Shown: positions 17,674 to 28,100 of the stretch, in pieces
How the letters are laid out: each line of letters starts with the position of its first letter
Numbering within the stretch: position 1 is the first letter of the stretch
Assembly: GCF_002312805.1 (NCBI RefSeq)
Contig: NZ_NMUA01000007.1
Location: 1 to 64,000, forward strand
DNA length: 64,000 nucleotides
DNA from: Sphingobium sp. D43FB
GTDB taxonomy: Bacteria > Pseudomonadota > Alphaproteobacteria > Sphingomonadales > Sphingomonadaceae
Direction: 5' to 3'
The notes under the pieces: model-generated
Told to the model about the DNA's origin: nothing
Databases searched by the model: none
Seen by the model: only the letters and a program-made list of their open reading frames with translations
Program-made: the position numbers and the translations under genes

Positions 17674-19379
17674 ATATTGGCCGTGAATCCCTGTCGACCG
17701 ATGTAGCGCAACGCACCTCTCCGCTTACCCTGTCACCTGAGGACACACGCTGGGTCGAGCGCACGCGCGACGCCCTGAGCGTCGAGGCGCAGATCGCGCA
17801 GCTGTTCATCCTGTCCTCGCGCCATGACAGTGTGGCGGAAACCGACGAACTGCTCGCGCATGCGCCCGGTGGCATTCACCGATTTCCGACGCGCAATCTG
17901 GACGCGGCCTGGGCGGCGGCCCGCGATGCGGTCGAGCGGTCGGACGTGCCGCTCATCCTGTCGGGCGATATCGAAGGCGGAACGGTCAGCTATCCCTTCA
18001 CCACTGCCATTCCCAACCAGATGGGCATCGCCGCGTGTGACGATATTGCGCTGAGCACCCAACTCGCGACCATCGTCGGCCAGGAAAGCCGCGCGCTTGG
18101 CTATAATTGGTCCTTCACGCCGGTCGTCGATATTAACCGGGCGTTCCGCAACCCTGTCGTCGGGACGCGCTCCTATGGTTCCGACCCCGACCGCATTCTG
18201 GACCAGGCCAAGGCCTATATCCGTGCGCTACAGGCACAGGGCGTTGCCGCCTGCGCCAAACATTGGCCGGGCGACGGGCTGGACGATCGCGACCAGCATT
18301 TGGTCACCAGCGTCAACGACATGGACCTCGCCGAATGGGAAGCGACCTTCGGCCGCATCTTCCGCGCGCTGATCGACGATGGCGTGATGACGATCATGTC
18401 CGCCCATATTGCGCTGCCCGCCTATATACGGGACAAATTGCCGCGCGCGGGTGCGCAGGCCTATGAACCGGCATCCGTGTCACGCCTGCTGAACGAAGAG
18501 CTGTTGCGCGGGCAGCTCGGTTTTGAGGGTTTGATCCTGTCCGATGCCACCGTCATGGGTGGCATCACCAGTTGGATGGGGCGCGCCGAAGCCGTGCCGG
18601 CCATCATCGAAAATGGCTGCGACATGTTCCTGTTCAGCCGCGATCCGTCGCAGGACATGGCGCTGATGCTCAAGGGGCTACGTGAAGGCCGCCTGTCGGA
18701 GCGCCGCCTGCATGAAGCGGTCACCCGCTGCCTGTCGCTCAAGGCGAAATTGGGTCTGCACCGTATGACGCTGGACGAACGGATCGCGCCTTTGCCGCAG
18801 GTGCGCGAAGCCTTGCGCCGTCCCGACCATCTGGACGTCGCGCGGCGCGCCGTCGCGGACAGCTTGACCCTGGTCAAGGATCGCGATGCGCTCCTGCCGA
18901 TCAGCCCCGCGAACCACCAGCGCGTCGTTATGATATCGGACGCGGGCACCAGCTTTTTCGCAGGCGCACCGGACCGCGACTTCACCCCGCTGGTACAGGG
19001 CCTTGAAGAACGGGGCTTTGCGGTCCGGCATTTCGACGCCGAAGCCATGCCGAAGCCGGATGACACCGACCTCGTCCTCTATCTCATCGGCCAGGAAGCG
19101 ACACCGGGCCTTGGTCATATCTTCCTCGACTTCGCCAAGCTCCACGCTGGTCCCCGCAACGCGATGATCCAGTTCAACCGGGAAATTCCGACGCTGCTCG
19201 TCTCCTTTGGGCAACCCTATTATCTGTATGACGCGCCGAACTTCTCTACCTATATCAATGCCTACGCTTCGCTGCCCGATATTCAGACGGCGCTGGTCGA
19301 ACGGCTGGTAGGGGAGGCCGCTTTTACAGGGGTCAGCCCGGTCGATGCGTTTTGCGGGAAAGGGCAGTTGCGATGGTAG
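17670..19379 (+). CDS. NagZ-like GH3 glycosidase, cytoplasmic
   Basis: A 569-residue GH3 enzyme without a signal peptide. The first 380 residues are the TIM barrel. The KHWPGDG motif followed by a DQH (Asp-His dyad, about residues 200-212) is the mark of NagZ-type beta-N-acetylglucosaminidases, which use the His as acid/base. Nucleophile Asp292 lies in LILSDAT. A second alpha/beta domain (about 400-569) follows, as in two-domain NagZ relatives. The gene overlaps the next GH3 gene. Release of terminal N-acetylhexosamine from imported oligosaccharides is the best guess, but other beta-glycosides or a phosphorolytic reaction (known in some NagZ relatives) cannot be excluded. Confidence 0.82.
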   Translation: MNIGRESLSTDVAQRTSPLTLSPEDTRWVERTRDALSVEAQIAQLFILSSRHDSVAETDELLAHAPGGIHRFPTRNLDAAWAAARDAVERSDVPLILSGDIEGGTVSYPFTTAIPNQMGIAACDDIALSTQLATIVGQESRALGYNWSFTPVVDINRAFRNPVVGTRSYGSDPDRILDQAKAYIRALQAQGVAACAKHWPGDGLDDRDQHLVTSVNDMDLAEWEATFGRIFRALIDDGVMTIMSAHIALPAYIRDKLPRAGAQAYEPASVSRLLNEELLRGQLGFEGLILSDATVMGGITSWMGRAEAVPAIIENGCDMFLFSRDPSQDMALMLKGLREGRLSERRLHEAVTRCLSLKAKLGLHRMTLDERIAPLPQVREALRRPDHLDVARRAVADSLTLVKDRDALLPISPANHQRVVMISDAGTSFFAGAPDRDFTPLVQGLEERGFAVRHFDAEAMPKPDDTDLVLYLIGQEATPGLGHIFLDFAKLHAGPRNAMIQFNREIPTLLVSFGQPYYLYDAPNFSTYINAYASLPDIQTALVERLVGEAAFTGVSPVDAFCGKGQLRW

Positions 19380-21298
19380 GCTTGGGCAAATGGCTGGCGG
19401 CGTCCATCGCGCTTTTTACGCTCAACGCGGCGGCTGCGCCGCCGTCAGGCTGGCGCGACCTCAATCATAATGGTCGGCTTGATCCCTATGAGGACAAGCA
19501 TGTCCCGATCGATCAGCGGGTCGAGGATCTGCTGGCGCGCATGACGCTGGCGGAAAAAGCTGGCCTGATGCTGCACGGGACGTTGCCGACGCCCGGATCG
19601 TCGATCGGCTTTGCCGGACAGGCCTATGATCAGGCGGCGACCACCCGCCTGATGCGCGATCGCCACATATCCAGCTTCATCACCCGCCTCGTAGTGCCGC
19701 CTGCCCAATTGGCGGCGCAGAATAATGCGATCCAGAAACTGGCGGAGGCCGGACGCCTCGGCATTCCAGCGACGATCAGCACCGACCCGCGCCACCATTT
19801 TCAGGCCACCTTGGGGGCCAGCACGACCGGCGGCGGCTTTTCGCTCTGGCCCGATATGCTCGGCTTTGCAGCGCTGAACGACCCGGCCGTCATGCGCAAC
19901 TTCGGCGATATCGCCCGCGCCGAATATCGCGCCGTTGGCATCCACATGGCCCTGTCGCCCCAGGCTGACCTTGCCACCGAACCGCGCTGGGCGCGCTTTT
20001 CGGCGACCTTCGGGTCCGAACCCGACACGGTGTCGCGCCTCGCGGGTGCCTATGTCGAGGGTTTCCAGCAGGGGACCAACGGCGTCACTGCGCAGGGCGT
20101 CGCCACCGTCGTCAAACATTGGGTCGGCTATGGCGCGCAGCCGGAGGGGTTTGACGGGCATAATGGCTATGGCCGCCATGCCACTCTGACCGACGCATCC
20201 TTCGCCGATCATATCCGCGCCTTCGATGGCGCACTGGCCGCGCGCAGTGCAGGCGTCATGCCGACCTATGTCATTGTGCAGGGGCCCAAGGTTGCAGGAC
20301 AGCCCATCGAGCCGGTCGGCGGCGGCTTCAACACGCAATTGCTGTCCGGCCTGCTTCGTGGCGACAAGGGTTTTGCCGGTTTGATCGTATCGGACTGGTC
20401 GATCACCCGCGATTGCCCACAGGCCTGCGTCGCGCCGAACGCCGCCAACCCGCAGACACCCGCATCGATCGGCATGCCCTGGGGCATGGAGCAAGCGGAC
20501 AAGACGGCCCGCTTCGCCAAGGGCATAGCGGCAGGCATCGACCAGTTCGGCGGTACCGACGACCCCGCGCCAATCCTTGAAGCCGTCGCCACGGGGCAGG
20601 TCAGCGTCCAGCGGATCGACGAGTCCGCCCGCCGCGTGCTACGCCTGAAGTTCGAACAGGGGCTGTTCGACAACCCTTATGTCGATGAACAGGCGGCCGC
20701 ACGGATCGTCGGCAATCCTGAGGCCCAGCGCCAGGCCGATGCGGTCCAGCGCGCTAGCCAGGTGCTGTTGCGCAACGATCGCGCAACCCTGCCGGTGGCG
20801 CTGGGCCAGCGCATCTGGCTGCACGGCGTCGATCCGGTTGCAGCTCGCGCCGCTGGCTTCGTCGTGGTGGACGATCCGGCGCAGGCACAGATCGCGCTGG
20901 TGCGCACAGCGACGCCGTTCGAAACCTTGCACCCCCATCATTTCTTCGGCTCTCGCCAGCATGAAGGGCGGCTGGACTTCCGCGCCGATGACGAGGATGT
21001 ACAGGCGATCGCACGCGCCGCCGCCCACGTCCCCACCATCGTCGCGGTAGAAATGGACCGCCCCGCGATCCTGACCGCGATCGAACCCATGGCTCGCGCC
21101 GTGATTGTCACCTTCGGCGCGAGCGATGCCGCCGTGCTGGACGTGGTCGCGGGCCGCGCCACGGCAAAGGGCCGCTTGCCCTTCTCGCTGCCCCGGTCGA
21201 TGGCCGATGTGGAGGCGCAGCGTCCCGATCTTTCCGATGATGGCCCACCCTCCGCCTATCCGCGCGGCGCGGGGATCGTGGTGGGCGGCGACCAATGA
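19373..21298 (+). CDS. Secreted GH3 beta-glycosidase
   Basis: A 641-residue periplasmic GH3 enzyme. The start is taken at ATG 19373, overlapping the previous stop, since it gives a good signal peptide (VGLGKWLAASIALFTLNAAAA). The mature N-terminus (GWRDLNHNGRLDPYED) is the usual opening of proteobacterial GH3 beta-glucosidases. Nucleophile Asp341 is in the IVSDWS motif, and KHWVGYGAQPEG is the substrate-binding loop. The C-terminal GH3 domain is present, but there is no fibronectin-like third domain. Four-base overlap with the next gene. Beta-glucosidase or beta-xylosidase activity is possible; the locus suggests it acts on the same sulfated glycan as its neighbours. Confidence 0.87.
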   Translation: MVGLGKWLAASIALFTLNAAAAPPSGWRDLNHNGRLDPYEDKHVPIDQRVEDLLARMTLAEKAGLMLHGTLPTPGSSIGFAGQAYDQAATTRLMRDRHISSFITRLVVPPAQLAAQNNAIQKLAEAGRLGIPATISTDPRHHFQATLGASTTGGGFSLWPDMLGFAALNDPAVMRNFGDIARAEYRAVGIHMALSPQADLATEPRWARFSATFGSEPDTVSRLAGAYVEGFQQGTNGVTAQGVATVVKHWVGYGAQPEGFDGHNGYGRHATLTDASFADHIRAFDGALAARSAGVMPTYVIVQGPKVAGQPIEPVGGGFNTQLLSGLLRGDKGFAGLIVSDWSITRDCPQACVAPNAANPQTPASIGMPWGMEQADKTARFAKGIAAGIDQFGGTDDPAPILEAVATGQVSVQRIDESARRVLRLKFEQGLFDNPYVDEQAAARIVGNPEAQRQADAVQRASQVLLRNDRATLPVALGQRIWLHGVDPVAARAAGFVVVDDPAQAQIALVRTATPFETLHPHHFFGSRQHEGRLDFRADDEDVQAIARAAAHVPTIVAVEMDRPAILTAIEPMARAVIVTFGASDAAVLDVVAGRATAKGRLPFSLPRSMADVEAQRPDLSDDGPPSAYPRGAGIVVGGDQ

Positions 21299-22239
21299 CC
21301 GACGGCATGCGCCATGTGCCCGGCGGCGCGTTCCAGATGGGATCGGACCGTTTCTATCCCGAAGAAGCACCCGTCCGCCGGGTTCAGGTGGATGGCTTCT
21401 GGATGGACGAGACCCCGGTAACGAACCGCGATTTCGCGCGCTTCGTGGCAGCGACCGGCCACGTCACGCTGGCCGAGATTGCGCCGGACCCCAAAGACTA
21501 TCCCGGCATGGACCCGGCCTCGGCGCTGCCTGGATCGTTGTTGTTCCAACGCACGCGCGGCCCGGTGGATCTGGCCGACTATAGCCAATGGTGGCAATTC
21601 AGCTTCGGCACCGACTGGCGGCACCCCCATGGCCCCGACAGCAGCCTCGACGGGCTGGAGGATCATCCGGTCGTCCATGTCGCGTTCGAGGATGCCGAAG
21701 CCTATGCGAAATGGGCAGGGAAATCGCTGCCGACCGAAGCGGAATGGGAATATGCCGCGCGCGGCGGCCTGGATGGCGCGGACTTCGCCTGGGGTGACGA
21801 ACTGGCACCGGCCGGCGCGATGTTGGCCAATTATTGGCAAGGGGCCTTTCCTTTCGCCAACACATTGGACGATGGCTATGAACGGACCTCGCCGGTCCGC
21901 ACCTATCCCGCCAACGGCCATGGCCTGTTCGACATGATCGGTAATGTGTGGGAATGGACGACCGACTGGTTCGCTCAGCCCCGGATCGAGCGCAAGGCCA
22001 AGGGCAGTTGCTGTGTTCCCGCCAATCCGCGCGGCGGCACGAAGCGCGAAAGCCTCGACCCCGCCAATCCCGATACACCCGTCCCGCGCAAGGTGCTCAA
22101 GGGCGGCTCCCACCTGTGCGCGCCCAATTATTGCCAGCGCTATCGCCCGGCCGCCCGTCATCCACAGGCGGTGGATAGTTCGACCAGCCATATCGGCTTT
22201 CGCTGCATCATCCGCGACAAGAAGGAAAACCGCTCATGA
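21295..22239 (+). CDS. Formylglycine-generating enzyme (sulfatase-activating)
   Basis: A 314-residue FGE-sulfatase family protein that would convert the active-site cysteine of the neighbouring sulfatase to formylglycine. Key features: the MRHVPGGAFQMGSD start, PTEAEWEYAARGG and GNVWEWTTDWF blocks, and two cysteines (Cys275 and Cys280) in LCAPNYCQRY. That pair, spaced by five, matches the catalytic copper-binding cysteines of aerobic FGE, so this is an active enzyme rather than a generic family member. No signal peptide, so it acts in the cytoplasm before export. It overlaps both neighbours by four bases. Confidence 0.9.
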   Translation: MTDGMRHVPGGAFQMGSDRFYPEEAPVRRVQVDGFWMDETPVTNRDFARFVAATGHVTLAEIAPDPKDYPGMDPASALPGSLLFQRTRGPVDLADYSQWWQFSFGTDWRHPHGPDSSLDGLEDHPVVHVAFEDAEAYAKWAGKSLPTEAEWEYAARGGLDGADFAWGDELAPAGAMLANYWQGAFPFANTLDDGYERTSPVRTYPANGHGLFDMIGNVWEWTTDWFAQPRIERKAKGSCCVPANPRGGTKRESLDPANPDTPVPRKVLKGGSHLCAPNYCQRYRPAARHPQAVDSSTSHIGFRCIIRDKKENRS

Positions 22240-23876
22240 AGAACGCCCGCCGCGCGCTGCGCGCCGCCGCCCTTGCCGCTTGCACCTTGTTGGGACCGGG
22301 CGTGCTGGCCAAGCCCGTCAATGCGCCGCAAAAGCCGACCAACATGATCTTCGTGCTGGTCGATGACCTGCGCTATGATGCGATGGGCTTTCTGACGCCG
22401 GGCCTTCAGACGCCGAACATCGACGCGCTGGCCAAGAATGGCGTCTATTTCCCCAACGCCGTTGTCACCTCCTCGCTCTGCTCGCCCAGCCGCGCGACGA
22501 TCCTGACCGGCCAGACCGCGCGCAACCATGGCGTGGTCGACAATAATAATAGTTCGGAGGAGGGCCTGACTTTCTTCCCCAAATATCTTCAACAGGCAGG
22601 CTATCAGACCGGCTTCTTCGGCAAATGGCATATGGGTTTCGACACCGATGCGCCGCGCGAAGGCTTCGACAAATGGGTCAGCTTCAAGGGGCAGGGCACC
22701 TATTTCCCGACCGAATTGCTGTCGCCCGAACGGCTCGCGGCGGGCGATCGGCAAATGCTCAACGTCGATGGTACGGCGGTGAAGCGCACCGGCTATATCA
22801 CCGACGAATTGACCGACTATGCGATGAACTGGCTGGAAAAGGGGCGCGACACGTCCAAGCCCTTCTTCCTCTATTTAAGCCACAAGGCCGTCCATAGCGA
22901 CCCGCTACCGCCCGAACGCTACAAGACCCAGTACAGCAAGCTCGACATCAAACTGCCCGCCAGCATGGCGAACACGCCGGAAAATAACGCGGGCAAACCT
23001 CTGTGGGTTCAGAACCAGCGCAACAGCTGGCATGGCGCGGACTTCCCCTATCATACCAACAATCCCATGACCGAGCAGGTCCGCGACTATTATCGCACGC
23101 TCAGCCCCGTCGATGACAGTCTGGGGCGGATCATGGCTTACCTCAAGAAGAACAAGCTCGACAAGAATACCATGGTCGTCTTCTATTCCGACAATGGCTT
23201 CATGATCGGCGAACATGGCCTGATCGACAAGCGCAACGCCTATGAGCCCTCGGTCCGCGTGCCGATGATCGTCTGGGCACCGGGCATGGTGCCAAAGGGC
23301 GTCACCAATCCGGCGGTCGTGCGCAACCTCGACCTCGCGCCGACCTTCCTCGACATCGCCCATGTCGCCAAGCCGCAGCAGATGGAGGGCAAGAGTTTCC
23401 TCCCCGTGGCCGAAGGCAAGATCGACGAGAAGGCCTGGAATCCCGGCGATTTCGTCTATGAATATTATTGGGAATGGAGCTTCCCGCAGACCCCCACGAC
23501 CTTCGCGATCGAACGGGACCGGGTGAAATATATCCAATATCATGGCGTCTGGGATCTGGAGGAATTGTATGACCTCAAGACCGACCCGGACGAGATGCAT
23601 AATCTGATCGAAGATCCGGCGTGGCTCGACACCAAGATTACTTTGCGCAAGGCGTTGTTCGACCAACTCGGCAACAGCAAGGGCGAGCATGTCGTCCCCT
23701 ACACCCGCAAGACGAGTTCGGGCCTGGTCCATCGCAAGATCGATGGCACCCGCGCCGCCGATTTCCCGGCCGACTGGTATGTTAAGCCCAACCTGCCGTC
23801 GAAGATGAACGACCTGTTCGCTGATACGCCCGCGAAGCAGAAAGCCGATGCCGCGGGCAAGGCCTATCGGCCATGA
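22236..23876 (+). CDS. Secreted type I sulfatase (Cys-type)
   Basis: A 546-residue arylsulfatase-family enzyme that removes sulfate esters from a glycan. Signal peptide at 1-25 (AALAACTLLGPGVLA). Metal ligands in VLVDDLRYD. The sulfatase signature is LCSPSRATILTG, with Cys82 as the formylglycine precursor. GKWHMG and SDNGFMIGEHG complete the active site. The DNG-GEHG-DKR-YEPSVRVPMI run resembles N-acetylglucosamine-6-sulfatase-like subfamilies, in agreement with the NagZ-like gene nearby, but this assignment is tentative. It is coupled to its FGE by an ATGA overlap and to the MFS gene in the same way. Confidence 0.93.
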   Translation: MKNARRALRAAALAACTLLGPGVLAKPVNAPQKPTNMIFVLVDDLRYDAMGFLTPGLQTPNIDALAKNGVYFPNAVVTSSLCSPSRATILTGQTARNHGVVDNNNSSEEGLTFFPKYLQQAGYQTGFFGKWHMGFDTDAPREGFDKWVSFKGQGTYFPTELLSPERLAAGDRQMLNVDGTAVKRTGYITDELTDYAMNWLEKGRDTSKPFFLYLSHKAVHSDPLPPERYKTQYSKLDIKLPASMANTPENNAGKPLWVQNQRNSWHGADFPYHTNNPMTEQVRDYYRTLSPVDDSLGRIMAYLKKNKLDKNTMVVFYSDNGFMIGEHGLIDKRNAYEPSVRVPMIVWAPGMVPKGVTNPAVVRNLDLAPTFLDIAHVAKPQQMEGKSFLPVAEGKIDEKAWNPGDFVYEYYWEWSFPQTPTTFAIERDRVKYIQYHGVWDLEELYDLKTDPDEMHNLIEDPAWLDTKITLRKALFDQLGNSKGEHVVPYTRKTSSGLVHRKIDGTRAADFPADWYVKPNLPSKMNDLFADTPAKQKADAAGKAYRP

Positions 23877-25126
23877 TCGGTCAACCGACCGTGCATCAGG
23901 GGCGTCCGCCGGTGTCGCTCGGCTTCATCGCCATCTATGTGCTGGCGCAGTTCGGCATCTGGATCGCCCTGCTGACGCCGGTCGTCATCACCATCGCGCT
24001 GCGCGTCAGTGAAATTGCGGGGGAAGCCGAAAAGGGCCGCTGGCTTGGCATCATCCTCGCCATCGGCGGCTTTGTCGCGCTCGTCATCACGCCGATCTGC
24101 GGTGCGCTGTCGGACCGCACCCGCAGCCGCTTCGGCCGCCGTCGCCCCTGGCTGGTCGGTGGCCTGTTGGTCAGCGGATTGGGACTGACCATCCTCGGCA
24201 CTGCGCCCAATCTGCTGCTGCTGGGTATTGGCTGGGTCATCTGTCAGGCCGGATTTAATGCCATGCAAGCCGCCTGCCTGCCCATCCTGCCCGACATCAT
24301 TCCCTTCCGCATGCAGGGCCGCGTAGCCGGTATGCTCGGCATGACATCGACCGCAGGCACCTTTGTCGGGAGTTGGATCACGCAATATACGCAATCGTCG
24401 GACCTGCTGATGTTCCTGGTGCCCTTTGGCATCACGGTCGCCAGCGTCTTGACCCTATGCGTCATCCTGCCCGATCGTCCGGCGGTCAGCAGCGACAGCA
24501 AAATGAACCCGCTCATCATGCTGCGCTCCATTTTCGCGCCGTTCCGCGACTGGGATTTCAGCTGGGCCTTCGGCAGCCGCTTCCTCATCATGATGGCCTG
24601 GTCGTTCCTGCTGACCTATCAGCTCTTCTTTCTGACCGACCAGCTATCGCTCAGCCGGTCGGACGCGACCCAGGTGATGGTCAAGTCGATGGCGATCATC
24701 GCATCGGCCACCATCGCCATCTCGCTGGTCGGTGGTTTCATCACGGACTGGACCGGCCGCCGCAAGCCGCTGATCTTCGTTGCCGCCGCGCTGGAAGCCT
24801 CCGGTTTTCTGGTGATCGCGCTTGCGCCGTCCGTGTCGCAATTTCTGGTCGGCGTTGCCCTGGCGGGGATCGGCAAGGGGCTCTATTTCGCCGTCGATCT
24901 GGCTTTGCTCGCGGCGATCCTGCCAAGCGAGGAAGATCGCGCCAAGGATATGAGCGTGTTCCAGATCGCCAACTCCCTGCCCCAGTCCCTGGCCCCGGCC
25001 ATCGCCCCCATCATCCTCGCCATCGGCAGCGCGAGCGGCAAAAATTACGCCGCCATCTATATCGTCGGCTGCCTCTTCGCCTTGCTAGGGGCCTTCGCGA
25101 TCAACCCAGTCCGCCGCTCTCGGTAG
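23873..25126 (+). CDS. MFS sugar transporter (SLC45/GPH-like)
   Basis: A 417-residue inner-membrane transporter with about 12 hydrophobic segments. Loop 2-3 carries SDRTRSRFGRRRPWL, typical of SLC45/GPH-like sugar carriers. No signal peptide. The gene overlaps the sulfatase stop by four bases and is the last of the locus. It would carry the desulfated mono- or oligosaccharide from periplasm to cytoplasm, where the NagZ-like GH3 could cut it. It converges with the glycosyltransferase operon 16 bases further on. Confidence 0.88.
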   Translation: MIGQPTVHQGRPPVSLGFIAIYVLAQFGIWIALLTPVVITIALRVSEIAGEAEKGRWLGIILAIGGFVALVITPICGALSDRTRSRFGRRRPWLVGGLLVSGLGLTILGTAPNLLLLGIGWVICQAGFNAMQAACLPILPDIIPFRMQGRVAGMLGMTSTAGTFVGSWITQYTQSSDLLMFLVPFGITVASVLTLCVILPDRPAVSSDSKMNPLIMLRSIFAPFRDWDFSWAFGSRFLIMMAWSFLLTYQLFFLTDQLSLSRSDATQVMVKSMAIIASATIAISLVGGFITDWTGRRKPLIFVAAALEASGFLVIALAPSVSQFLVGVALAGIGKGLYFAVDLALLAAILPSEEDRAKDMSVFQIANSLPQSLAPAIAPIILAIGSASGKNYAAIYIVGCLFALLGAFAINPVRRSR

Positions 25127-25142
25127 GCGGCGCCACGGCGCG

Positions 25143-28100
25143 TCACTCGCCTTCAAGTACCCGCCAGATCGCGTTGATCCGCGCCTGCCATGACATCTTG
25201 CTGACCAGATAGTCGCGTAGCGCCGGGTTGACCGGTGGAATCCACCCGTTCAGCACCGCCTTGAGCTGGGCCATGAACTGATCATCCGTATCGGCGACCG
25301 CGATATAGGGTGCCAGTTCATCGATGTTGGCGACGGCCGATGCGACGATCGGCAGGCCGGAGGCGAAATAGACATAGAGTTTGAGCGGGTTCATCCGATC
25401 GCTCAGCGCATTTTGCAGATGCGGCATGATCGCGACGTCGAAGCCACGCATGATCTGCAAGGCTTCTTCATAGGGCCTGACGCCCAGCATATGGATATTG
25501 GCGTGACGTTCGGCGATCGCGGCCACTTCCGGTCGGCCATGCGCCGATCCGACCAGCACGATGCTGCCATCGGGGTAGGCTTGCGCGATCCGCTCGATCA
25601 ACGGCCAGTTCACCCGGTCGCGCAGATTGCCGACATAGCCGATGATGGGGCGCGGCAGGTCGCGCAACGCAGCATGCGCTTCAACGTCGCCGTCCAGCCG
25701 TTCGCACCCGTTAGGCACCAGATGAATGTCCGTGCGCAGCGGCGCGAACACCTTCCTTATGGGCTCGCAATTGCTGAACACCATGTCGGCATCCCGCAAT
25801 ATCGCTTCATAGCCTTCTTCGACGCGCTGGCGATAGGCCGCGCTCAATCCGGGGAAGGTGCGCTGGTCATCGATCAGGTCGGCGATGACCAGCCTGGGCT
25901 TCAACACCTCCATCACCAGCGGATAGTCGAACACGAGCGGCGAGACCCATAGCAACGGCCCATCCTGCACCGCCGCCTCTTCGCGTAAAGCGCGCAGGAA
26001 ATCGGCGTAGGCTTCGGGGGGTGGCAAGGCTTGCCCGAAGGCTTCGCCCGATGCCGCGCGACCGCGATGCAGGAAGGTGCGGCGCAGAAAGTCCGCTGTG
26101 TCGGCTTGGCGCAATACCCGCTTTTTTACGGTCTCGTAAATCTGCCTGCCTTGATGCGCGGCCTGCTGCTGCGCCGCCTCGCTTTGCTGTTCCAGTTCCT
26201 GCAGAGCAATCGGCGCGTCGAGATGGATGATGCGCCGCACCTTGCCCGTCTCCAGCATATATTTGGCCAGCATGTCAGGACGGCGGCCATAGATGTCGGA
26301 GTCATTCTGCTTCCACAGGAAGATCATGTCGCGCGGGGCGTCGTCGCGTCTGAGCGGTGGGCGGCGTGCCGATGGACCAAGCGCAATGCCGGTCTTGCGC
26401 GACAGCAGCTTGAGCGTCCGGTCCAGCAGCGGCTTGGCGGCCGGGCGTGCCTGCTGCGCGGCGCGATAAGCCAGGTCGAGGCGCGCCGCATTCACGGCAT
26501 AGCTCATCTCGGTCAGGAAATAGGTGCGTCCCGCCTGTCCCTGCGACGCAATCCGGTCCGCCGCCACATCGCGCAGGGCAGCATCCAACGCCGCATCGTT
26601 CGGCACGGGCAGATAGGCGCGCGCCAGGGCGATATCCTCCAAAGGCGGCACGGTGCGGGCGAGCACGGGCACGCCCATGGCCAGCGCATCGGTCAGTTTG
26701 GCGGGCAATTGATAGGCAGCGATCGGGTGGTCCGGGTCTTGCAGGATCACGACGGCATCGGCCATGTTGACGAGTTCGGGCAAGCGATCCCAAGGTTGAT
26801 CGGGATGCAGCGCCAGGCGGATATCCGTGTACGTCGCCAGCGTCTCGCTCAGCGCCTTGTCGCCAATGCGTCCGATGACGCACAGCGCCAGCCGGGGGTC
26901 TTGCACCCGGCGCAGCGCTTCGGCGACATCCAGCAAGCCCTTGTGGGCGCGCGGCGTTCCCAGGAACAGGATGACGCGATCCTGCGCGCCATAGCCGAAC
27001 TCGCCGCGCGTTTGGTCGCGATCATAGCGGGCTGGATCGAACAGCGTCTCGTCGCGCGCGTGGCGTAGCACTGCACCGCCAAAGCGGCGCTGCAGCGCGA
27101 TATTGGAGACGGTGACATAATCGGCTTCCGCCAGCAGCGTTTCGCCAAAGCGCGTCCACAGGTCGCTATGCGGTATGGCAAAACCCGAAGCGTCCGCTTC
27201 CGCTGCCGCCAGCACTTCGTTCCAATCGGCCGGTGTCCGGTCCTTGACGAAGGCCAGTTCATGATCATCGACATCGACGATCATCGGGCAATTATTCGCC
27301 TGACTAATCAGATGGCCCAGCAACAGGCTGGGCAGGCGGGGCTTGCCGACATGGACGATGTCGCAGCGCGTGTTGCGCGCCATCTCCGCCGCCCCGCGCA
27401 GGAAGCTCGCCATATCGCTCGCCGGAAAGCTGCGCATCGGCAACAGGGCGTCGGCGATTGGTGGCCAGATGCTGTTCCCATAGGTTTTAAAGATCGGTCC
27501 CACCAGTTCGACGCTGTGATTGCGAGCGGCCATATCGGCGAGCAGGAAGGCGCGACCGACCGGATTATGCGCCATGTCCCAGGATATGACGCACACCCGT
27601 TCGGGCCGTTTGGCCAAGGCAGGCTGGCTCGGCAAAGGGCCACGGGGATGGATGGAGAGGGATGCAATCGCCAATGTCCCCGGTCCATCGGCGAAATCCA
27701 TCGCCAACAATAACGGACGACCATCGACGCTCCCCGCCGTTGAGAAATTGCGAACGATCCGCGATCCCGGTACAAGTCTGATCGGTCCCTGCACCAGCGT
27801 CTTGTGCAGAACCCGCTGCCCCTTCGCATCTATGCTCAGCAACACCACCCATTTGAGGATAGGCACACCGTCCCCGCCCTTGGCCGGTGCGCTGAGCGCC
27901 AGGGCATAATCCGCCTGCGCCTCATCCGACTGGTGCGGCAATTGTTGCCAGATGCGCAGCCAGGACGCGCCGTCATGGAGCGTCACCGCCACCCCACTGG
28001 GCCGGTCGCCTTGCAGCGCAGGGGTTAGCGCAAAGCGGCTGTTCTTCTTATATTCGACATGCCAGGCACCGCAAAATGCGCCATCATTGTCCTGATCGCT

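Noticed and set aside
16625..17875. 416-codon open frame on the minus strand opposite the TonB receptor
   Set aside because: It is antisense to a strongly supported gene and has arginine-rich, low-complexity composition without family motifs.
25127..25142. Terminator between the MFS and glycosyltransferase genes
   Set aside because: Only 16 bases separate the converging genes, and no clear stem with a T-run was found.
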